Source: a virus. From it: a stretch of DNA of 30,561 nucleotides. Each line of letters opens with the position of its first letter. The first letter of the stretch is position 1. The stretch lies in the IMG/VR virus record IMGVR_UViG_3300044970_002118, positions 1 through 30,561 of that record; one strand, 5' to 3'. Shown piece by piece: positions 25,681-30,561 of this stretch. The position numbers and the translations under genes are program-made. The notes beneath the pieces are model-generated. The model did not search any database and was not told the DNA's origin. It worked only from the letters and a program-made list of their open reading frames with translations.

Positions 25681-27761
25681 CAGCAGCACAAAACGCATTT
25701 CACATGCCCATGACGGGCACCAGCCGCTTACGCCCGGGCGAGATCGTTGTCGATTTGTTCGCTGGCGGGGGCGGCGCGTCCGAGGCGCTTCGCCAAGCAC
25801 TCGGGCGTGATCCTGACATCGCGATCAATCACGACGCCGACGCGATCGGCATGCACGCGGCCAACCACCCCTACACGCGCCATCACTGCGAGGACGTGTG
25901 GCATGCCGACCCCGTGGCTGAGGTCGCAGGTCGCCCGGTGGGTTGGCTGCATGCCTCGCCCGATTGCACCCATTTCAGCCAAGCGAAGGGCGGCCAGCCA
26001 CGCGACCGCGCCACACGCTCGCTGTCGTGGGTCGTGCTCAAGTGGGCCGGCAGCCTGCACCGCGCCGGCCGCGCGCCGCGGATCATCAGCCTTGAGAACG
26101 TCCGCCAAATCCTCCACTGGGGGCCTCTGATCGCGAAGCGCGACCCAGCGACCGGGCGCGTGCTGCGCCGCGATGGCGCCGGCGGTTGGACGGTTGCCGC
26201 GCGCGGTGAGCGCGTCCCGGTGCGCCAGCAATGGCTGATTCCCGACAAGCGCCACGCCGGCCGCACTTGGCGCGCCTTCGTCGCTGCGCTGAGCGGCATG
26301 GGCTACGCCGTCGAATGGCGGCGGTTGGTCGCCAGCGATTACGGCGCGGGCACCACGCGCGAACGCCTGTTCATGATCGCGCGCCGCGATGGCGCGCCCA
26401 TCGTGTGGCCGGCGCCAACGCATGGCCGAAAATCGGCAACTTGCGCAAATCGTCAAGTTGGCCTGCTGCCGGCTGTGTCCGCCGCCGACTGCATTGATTG
26501 GTCGATCCCATGCCGCACGATTTTCGACAAATCGGCAACTTGCGCAAATCGTCAAGTTGGCCTGCTGCCGGCTGTGTCCGCCGCCGACTGCATTGATTGG
26601 TCGATCCCATGCCGCACGATTTTCGACCGGCCCCGGCCGCTGGCTGAGAAGACCATGCGCCGAATCGCGCGCGGCGTGCATCGGTTCGTGCTCGGCGCGG
26701 CCGAGCCCTTTATCGTGGGCGTCGGCGGCCGCATAGGCGACACCTTAGAGCGGCCCGCCTCCGGCCCTCTGCAGACCATCACCGCCAAGGCTGATGCGGC
26801 CGTGTGCGCGCCCGTGCTGGTGCAGACCGCTTACGGCGAAGGCCAGGGCGCGACCGCGCGCCGAGGAAGCGGCGCACACGATGCCGCCGCGCCGATCGGC
26901 ACTATTCCCGCCGGTGGTGGGTCGTTCGCCTTATGCGCCCCGCACTTGGTCAAATTCCGCGGCGAGAGCGGCGGCGTGCCCGCAGACGAACCCCTGCCCA
27001 CCATTACCAGCGGTGCCGGTGCGGCGCGGCCGGCGGGCGCCGCGCATGCGATGGGCTTGGTCTCCGCGCACCTGTGCGCGATGGCGCAGAACGTCGTTGG
27101 CATTGATGCACGTGACCCGCTGCCGACCGTGTTAGCCGGCGCGACGCGCTTCGGCGTGACCACCGCATTCCTTGAACAAGCCAACGGCGGCAACTACACC
27201 GGCGCCGGCAGCGACCTACGCAACCCACAGCCGACCATCTGCGCACAAGGCGGCCTGCAGCGGCTTGTGGCGGCGCACATGCAACCGATGCAGCAGCACA
27301 GCCCGGGCGCCGCCGCGCGCGATCCGGTCGGTTCAATCCTTGCCGGCGGCACGCACCATGCGGTCGTCGAGTGCCAGCTGAGCCCGGAAGCCGAGGCCGG
27401 CGCGCTGCGCGTGGCGGCATTCCTGATGCGCTATTACGGCGAAGGCGGTCAGCACGGCGACCTGCGCGAACCGCTCGCCACCATCACCACCAAGGACCGT
27501 TTGGCCCTGGTCACGGTGCACATCCGCGGCGTGCCCTACGTGATCGTCGATATCGGCCTGCGCATGCTGGAACCGCACGAACTGTACCGCGCCCAAGGGT
27601 TCCCGCCCGAATACATCATCGACCGGACCGCCGACGGCCGCCGTTTGCCGAAAGCAGCGCAGGTAAAGATGGTGGGCAACAGCGTAAGCCCGCCGCCGCT
27701 GCGAGCGATCGCTGAGGCGAATCTTGATCCCGTCGTTAATGCGGGGCGGATCGCAGCGTGA
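25677..27761 (+). CDS. DNA cytosine-C5 methyltransferase
   Basis: The ATG at 25677 overlaps the previous stop. The 694-residue enzyme has motif I VVDLFAGGGGASEAL (24-38), motif IV SPDCTHFSQAKGG with the catalytic Cys97, motif VI ENVR (140-143), motif VIII region TTRERLF and motif X GNSVSPPPLR near the end. It would transfer a methyl group from S-adenosylmethionine to cytosine C5, most likely to shield phage DNA from host restriction. Residues about 252-317 contain a perfect 33-residue tandem duplication. Residues about 360-610, before motif IX/X, hold some seven degenerate copies of a dPLPTItag... motif, probably the target-recognition part. No partner nuclease is present. Confidence 0.88.
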   Translation: MTAAQNAFHMPMTGTSRLRPGEIVVDLFAGGGGASEALRQALGRDPDIAINHDADAIGMHAANHPYTRHHCEDVWHADPVAEVAGRPVGWLHASPDCTHFSQAKGGQPRDRATRSLSWVVLKWAGSLHRAGRAPRIISLENVRQILHWGPLIAKRDPATGRVLRRDGAGGWTVAARGERVPVRQQWLIPDKRHAGRTWRAFVAALSGMGYAVEWRRLVASDYGAGTTRERLFMIARRDGAPIVWPAPTHGRKSATCANRQVGLLPAVSAADCIDWSIPCRTIFDKSATCANRQVGLLPAVSAADCIDWSIPCRTIFDRPRPLAEKTMRRIARGVHRFVLGAAEPFIVGVGGRIGDTLERPASGPLQTITAKADAAVCAPVLVQTAYGEGQGATARRGSGAHDAAAPIGTIPAGGGSFALCAPHLVKFRGESGGVPADEPLPTITSGAGAARPAGAAHAMGLVSAHLCAMAQNVVGIDARDPLPTVLAGATRFGVTTAFLEQANGGNYTGAGSDLRNPQPTICAQGGLQRLVAAHMQPMQQHSPGAAARDPVGSILAGGTHHAVVECQLSPEAEAGALRVAAFLMRYYGEGGQHGDLREPLATITTKDRLALVTVHIRGVPYVIVDIGLRMLEPHELYRAQGFPPEYIIDRTADGRRLPKAAQVKMVGNSVSPPPLRAIAEANLDPVVNAGRIAA
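26430..26627 (+). repeat. Perfect 99-bp tandem duplication in the C5 methyltransferase
   Basis: Two identical 99-base units lie head to tail at 26430-26528 and 26529-26627. The length is a multiple of three, so the frame is kept and 33 residues (from KSATCANRQVGLLP to CRTIFD) are repeated. Each unit contains arms CAACTTG and CAAGTTG ten bases apart. Identity without a single change indicates a recent event or an assembly artefact. Confidence 0.95.
26745..27510 (+). repeat. Degenerate internal repeats in the C5 methyltransferase
   Basis: The translation shows a recurring pattern: GPLQTITAKADAA, APIGTIPAGGGSF, EPLPTITSGAGAA, DPLPTVLAGATRF, NPQPTICAQGGLQ, DPVGSILAGGTHH, EPLATITTKDRLA. Each copy is followed by a short hydrophobic strand. 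Spacing is about 30-45 residues. The copies are divergent in DNA, so they are old and probably structural. Confidence 0.6.
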
Positions 27762-27851
27762 CGGCCGAGAGATACCGCCCTTCTCACCCAAAGGCGACCA
27801 GCAAGTAAAAACCGCCCGTCCAATCCGCGCAGTTTTCAGCCATTAGGGGGC

Positions 27852-27881
27852 TTGCGCTCCGTATACTACCGATGGTAGTAT
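27852..27881 (+). promoter_or_regulatory. Promoter with operator for the adenine-methyltransferase operon
   Basis: TTGCGC (27852-27857) and TAGTAT (27876-27881) are 18 bases apart. The operator CTACCGATGGTAG (27866-27878) overlaps the -10, the same design as at 2260 and 19340. It lies in the 147-base gap after the C5 methyltransferase. Confidence 0.7.
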
Positions 27882-27908
27882 TCCCGCAACCCAAACAAGA
27901 ACAAGACC

Positions 27909-29471
27909 ATGACAGATACCGCCGTCATCGCTTCCGACATTGGCGAATTCTTCTTGCCCGCAAAGGAGGGCGCGATTGAATTGTTGCTGATGGAGCACGC
28001 CAAGATGCGCGACCGGATCGGCAGCCTAGCCGCGCTGATGGAAGGTGAGATGGGCGGCGCTGTGCCCTACTTCCTAAAAGCAAACAGCGACGGCGGCCGC
28101 CGCGGCGGCCGCCTTTCCACCGAGGAGCTGTTCAAGTCCGAAGGGGCTTATAAAGCACTCGACGCCTACTATTGGCGCCGCGCCCTTGACCTGACCGGCG
28201 TGCGCGAGATCATGCCGCAGGCGCGTCGCGACGGCTGGGACGATGACATTGAGAAGATGACCACGCCGCCCTTCTCGCCGGAATGGATCGAGCCGACGAT
28301 CGCCGACCTGCTGGCGAGTCGCGAGCGGTTTTTCGCCGAAAAGGTCGATGGCATTTTCCGACGGCTGTCACCTGGGCACCTGACCAACAGCCCCGAGGGA
28401 TTCGGTAAGAGGTTCATTCTGACATACGCATTCAGAGGCGGGCGCATGCACAGCTACCCTTACGATGGCTTCCAGGGCTACATGCACGACCTGCGCATGG
28501 TCATCGCCCGGTTCATGGGCATGCCCGATCCGCCGTGGGACAGCACCTACAGCCTGCTGTGCGCGATCCCGCGCACCGGCACCTGGGCGCCGCTGGACGG
28601 CGGCACGCTGCGCATCCGGGCCTACCTCAACGGCAATGCGCACATCGAGGTGCACCCGGATATGGCGTGGCGCCTGAACCGCGTGCTGGCCTACCTTAAC
28701 CCGCTGGCGATCCCGTCGCGGTTCCGCGAGCCGTCGAAGGCGAGACCGCGCAACTTCGCGACCATCGAACGCCCTCTGCCGGCCGAGGTGCGCGAGTATG
28801 TCGGGAAGTGTGTCAGCAAGAAGGCAAACACCGCAGAGGTGCCATGGATCGAGGACAAGCACCTGCGCGCGCAGGTCGAGGACGTGCTGCAGGCGATCGG
28901 TGGCGTCAAGAACAGCCGCGGCGACTACGACTACGACTACGACCCCGACGACGCCCTGCGGCACATCCGCATGGTCGGTACGCTGCCCGACGAGGTGACT
29001 CACCAGTACTACCCGACGCCGGCGGACTTGGCGCGCGAGCTGGTGTCGCGCCTGGACATCGGCCCGAGCGACAAGTGCCTGGAGCCTGAAGCGGGCCAGG
29101 GCGCAATCGCGCAGCTGCTGCCCGCCGACCGCACGACCTGCGTCGAGCTGTCCGCCCTGCACTGCAAGATCCTGACCGCGCGCGGCATCGCCGACGTTCA
29201 GCGTGCCGACTTCCTGGAGTGGGCGAAGACCGCGCCGAAGTACGACGTGATCGCGATGAACCCGCCGTTTTCGCAGGGTCGCGCGGAGGCGCACACCTAC
29301 GCAGCGGCCGGCCTCTTGGCCCCGGGCGGACGACTCGGCGCGATCTTGCCGGCGAGCCTCGCGGGCAAGTTCAAGATCGGCCGCGCCGAGTCGCACTACT
29401 GGTCTGATCCGATCAAATTTCCAGGCGTGTCGGTCAAGGTCTGCGTCTACGTCGCGAGGATGCCGGCGTGA
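27909..29471 (+). CDS. DUF4942 protein with N6-adenine methyltransferase domain
   Basis: The 520-residue protein starts at ATG 27909 after a purine-rich leader (CAAACAAGAACAAGACC). Residues about 60-270 carry the DUF4942 region (KSEGAYKALDAYYWRRALDLTGVREIMPQARRDGW, FEAKV-like FAEKVDGIFRRLSPGHLTNSPEGFGKRFIL). The C-terminal third is a methyltransferase: TPADLARELV, then LEPEAGQGAIAQ (391-402, AdoMet-binding motif I) and MNPPFSQGRAEAHTYAAAGLL with catalytic NPPF at 451-454. It would methylate adenine in phage DNA. It is the first gene after the operator-controlled promoter at 27852 and is joined to a second adenine methyltransferase by a GTGA overlap. Confidence 0.85.
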   Translation: MTDTAVIASDIGEFFLPAKEGAIELLLMEHAKMRDRIGSLAALMEGEMGGAVPYFLKANSDGGRRGGRLSTEELFKSEGAYKALDAYYWRRALDLTGVREIMPQARRDGWDDDIEKMTTPPFSPEWIEPTIADLLASRERFFAEKVDGIFRRLSPGHLTNSPEGFGKRFILTYAFRGGRMHSYPYDGFQGYMHDLRMVIARFMGMPDPPWDSTYSLLCAIPRTGTWAPLDGGTLRIRAYLNGNAHIEVHPDMAWRLNRVLAYLNPLAIPSRFREPSKARPRNFATIERPLPAEVREYVGKCVSKKANTAEVPWIEDKHLRAQVEDVLQAIGGVKNSRGDYDYDYDPDDALRHIRMVGTLPDEVTHQYYPTPADLARELVSRLDIGPSDKCLEPEAGQGAIAQLLPADRTTCVELSALHCKILTARGIADVQRADFLEWAKTAPKYDVIAMNPPFSQGRAEAHTYAAAGLLAPGGRLGAILPASLAGKFKIGRAESHYWSDPIKFPGVSVKVCVYVARMPA

Positions 29472-29986
29472 GTATCGGCGGACACCAGTCGCACCGGATG
29501 GGCAAAGACGAGTGGCTGACGCCACCGGAAATACTGCGAGCACTTGGCGAGTTCGACCTTGATCCCTGCGCGCCGGTTAATCGCCCATGGGACACGGCCA
29601 AGAACCACTACACCATGCTCGACAACGGCCTGGTCAAGGACTGGCACGGCCGCGTTTTCTGCAATCCGCCTTACGGCCGAGAAGCTGCGGCGTGGCTGGC
29701 ACGCTGCGCTGCGCATCGCAACACGATCGCCCTGATCTTCGCACGCACCGAGACGGCGATGTTTTTTGAGCACGTCTGGCTGAAAGCCGACGCGCTGCTG
29801 TTCCTTGAGGGTCGCTTGCATTTTCATCACGTCGATGGCAGGCGAGCCGAGGCCAACGGAGGCGCCCCCAGCGTGCTGATCGCCTATGGCGCAGAGAATG
29901 CCGATGCGCTGCGGACATCCGGCATTCGCGGATCGTTCATGAGCGGATGGGTGACCGTGCCGGTAGCGGAGGGTCTGCTGCGATGA
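29468..29986 (+). CDS. Phage DNA N6-adenine methyltransferase (Dam-type)
   Basis: The start is GTG 29468 in a GTGA overlap. The 172-residue product is the compact phage Dam-type enzyme: KDEWLTPPEILRALGEFDLDPCAP (13-36), AKNHYTMLDNGLVKDWHGRVFCNPPYG (44-70) with catalytic NPPY, then FARTETAMFFEHVWLKADALLFLEGRLHF (about 91-119). It methylates adenine, commonly in GATC-like sites, which can block restriction or alter regulation. Length fits the family (about 170). The next gene overlaps its stop by ATGA. Confidence 0.9.
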   Translation: MSIGGHQSHRMGKDEWLTPPEILRALGEFDLDPCAPVNRPWDTAKNHYTMLDNGLVKDWHGRVFCNPPYGREAAAWLARCAAHRNTIALIFARTETAMFFEHVWLKADALLFLEGRLHFHHVDGRRAEANGGAPSVLIAYGAENADALRTSGIRGSFMSGWVTVPVAEGLLR

Positions 29987-30561
29987 CACGCGCACGCAAG
30001 GCGAAGGCGCCCGCGCCGGCGATCGTTATTGACGCCCACCCTTGGCCAGAGCCCCAAGACGCCACCGGCTGGGGCCTGCATATCCACCGCCGCTACGACA
30101 TGTCCAAATGGCGCGAGCAACTCGAAAAGGTGCCCGAGGAACACCGTGCCGGCGCCGAGGAATACCTGCGCGGCATTGCCGCCCGGATGCGCGTCGTCCG
30201 CCGATTGAAGGGGAGCCCCGATGGCCCGCCCAGCACGAGCGAAAACGCGCACGGAGCCGCTCTATCTGAGAGTGACGCCGCAGGGCACCTTCGAGCCGGC
30301 ATCGCAGCTGTATCGGCAGATGCTGCGCGCGAAGAAGTACCGCGTCGGCGACTTGGTGCGCGCGGAGCTGTCGAAGCCGAGGTATCCGAAGCATCACCGC
30401 CTAGTATTCGCGACGCTGCGCAAGGTGATCGACAACCTCGACACCCCGATGACCGAATACCAGCTGCTAAGCATCCTGAAAATCAAGATGGGCCGCGTGG
30501 AGACCTTCATCGACAGCGCGAGCGGCAAGGTCTACTACATCCCCGAATCGATCGCGTTCGA
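29983..30561 (+). CDS. Hypothetical protein, frame still open at window end
   Basis: The ATG at 29983 overlaps the stop of the Dam-type gene (ATGA). The first 80 residues look like a real protein: a basic Ala/Pro-rich start, then TGWGLHIHRRYDMSKWREQLEKVPEEHRAGAEEYLRGIAARMRVVRRLKG. Beyond codon 80 the frame stays open to the window edge but overlaps the next gene (30221 on) in another frame, and its composition becomes that of a shadow. The expected stop near 30221 is missing, so the true end is unclear. No family recognised. Confidence 0.5.
   Translation, partial: MTRARKAKAPAPAIVIDAHPWPEPQDATGWGLHIHRRYDMSKWREQLEKVPEEHRAGAEEYLRGIAARMRVVRRLKGSPDGPPSTSENAHGAALSESDAAGHLRAGIAAVSADAAREEVPRRRLGARGAVEAEVSEASPPSIRDAAQGDRQPRHPDDRIPAAKHPENQDGPRGDLHRQRERQGLLHPRIDRVR
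30221..30561 (+). CDS. DUF1367-like phage protein (cut by window edge)
   Basis: The ATG at 30221 follows GGGGAGCCCCG and the frame is open for 113 codons to the edge. The product (basic start, LYLRVTPQGTFEPASQLYRQMLRAKKYRVGDLVRAEL, then SKPRYPKHHRLVFATLRKVIDNL) matches the DUF1367/NinB-neighbour type of phage early protein: an RxxKYxVGDxVxAExxKPRxxxxHRxxFA pattern. Function is unknown; such genes lie among phage recombination and replication genes. It belongs to the operon that begins at 27909. Confidence 0.7.
   Translation, partial: MARPARAKTRTEPLYLRVTPQGTFEPASQLYRQMLRAKKYRVGDLVRAELSKPRYPKHHRLVFATLRKVIDNLDTPMTEYQLLSILKIKMGRVETFIDSASGKVYYIPESIAF

Noticed and set aside
28092-28113. Perfect 22-base GC palindrome built from GGCGGCC and GCCGCC
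   Set aside because: It encodes a Gly/Arg run (DGGRRGGR) inside the DUF4942 gene; explained by GC-rich codons, with no sign of a regulatory role.

Overview
The window is a 30.6 kb stretch of a temperate tailed bacteriophage or prophage genome. It is GC-rich, and the gene families (RdgC, RusA, Mu-type head proteins, a Mor-type activator) suggest a high-GC proteobacterial host, probably gamma- or betaproteobacterial. This is inferred from families and composition only. No integrase, attachment site, tRNA, CRISPR array or chromosomal gene is visible. Both ends cut phage genes: the major capsid gene at the left and a DUF1367-like gene at the right.

Layout. (1) 1-2171, minus strand: capsid (cut), head decoration protein, Mu gpI-like protease/scaffold. 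(2) 2260-6574, plus strand: eleven small, mostly unknown genes with their own strong promoter, lying inside the head module. They include a winged-helix protein, a MazG-like protein, a J-domain-like protein and a KTSC protein. (3) 6579-12195, minus: a small acidic protein, Mu gpF-like head protein, DUF935 portal, large and small terminase. (4) 12260-15275, minus: a truncated Mom-like gene, a ParB-like gene, a coiled-coil membrane protein, nested Rz/Rz1 spanins, a small protein, and a membrane-anchored endolysin that looks like a holin-endolysin fusion. (5) 15326-18598, minus: the early leftward operon cro - O-like initiator (with origin iterons in the gene) - P-like loader - 23-aa membrane peptide - RusA - small genes - Mor-like activator. 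(6) 18600-18680: immunity region. (7) 18676-27761, plus: CI-like repressor, 48-aa membrane protein, then RecT, YqaJ exonuclease fusion, SSB, beta-clamp-like protein, RdgC, small membrane proteins and a cytosine-C5 methyltransferase. (8) 27909-30561, plus: two adenine methyltransferases and two further early genes.

How it works together (inference). A 13-bp palindrome, consensus CTACCGAYGGTAG, occurs at five places and every one is a promoter region: the small-gene cassette (2274), the lysis genes (15295, one mismatch), the cro/cI intergenic region (18627), the recombination operon (19353) and the adenine-methyltransferase operon (27866). At the three plus-strand sites its last TAG is also the start of the -10 hexamer. 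One repressor, CI-like or Cro-like, could therefore silence early, accessory and lysis transcription together. The leftward early operon ends in the Mor-like gene. A shared 16-bp element lies the same distance upstream of the lysis and protease/capsid transcription units, and is a candidate binding site for that activator.

Most minus-strand genes, and several plus-strand ones, are joined by ATGA, GTGA or TTGA overlaps. These overlaps set several non-ATG starts and reveal small genes of 23, 35, 48 and 55 codons.
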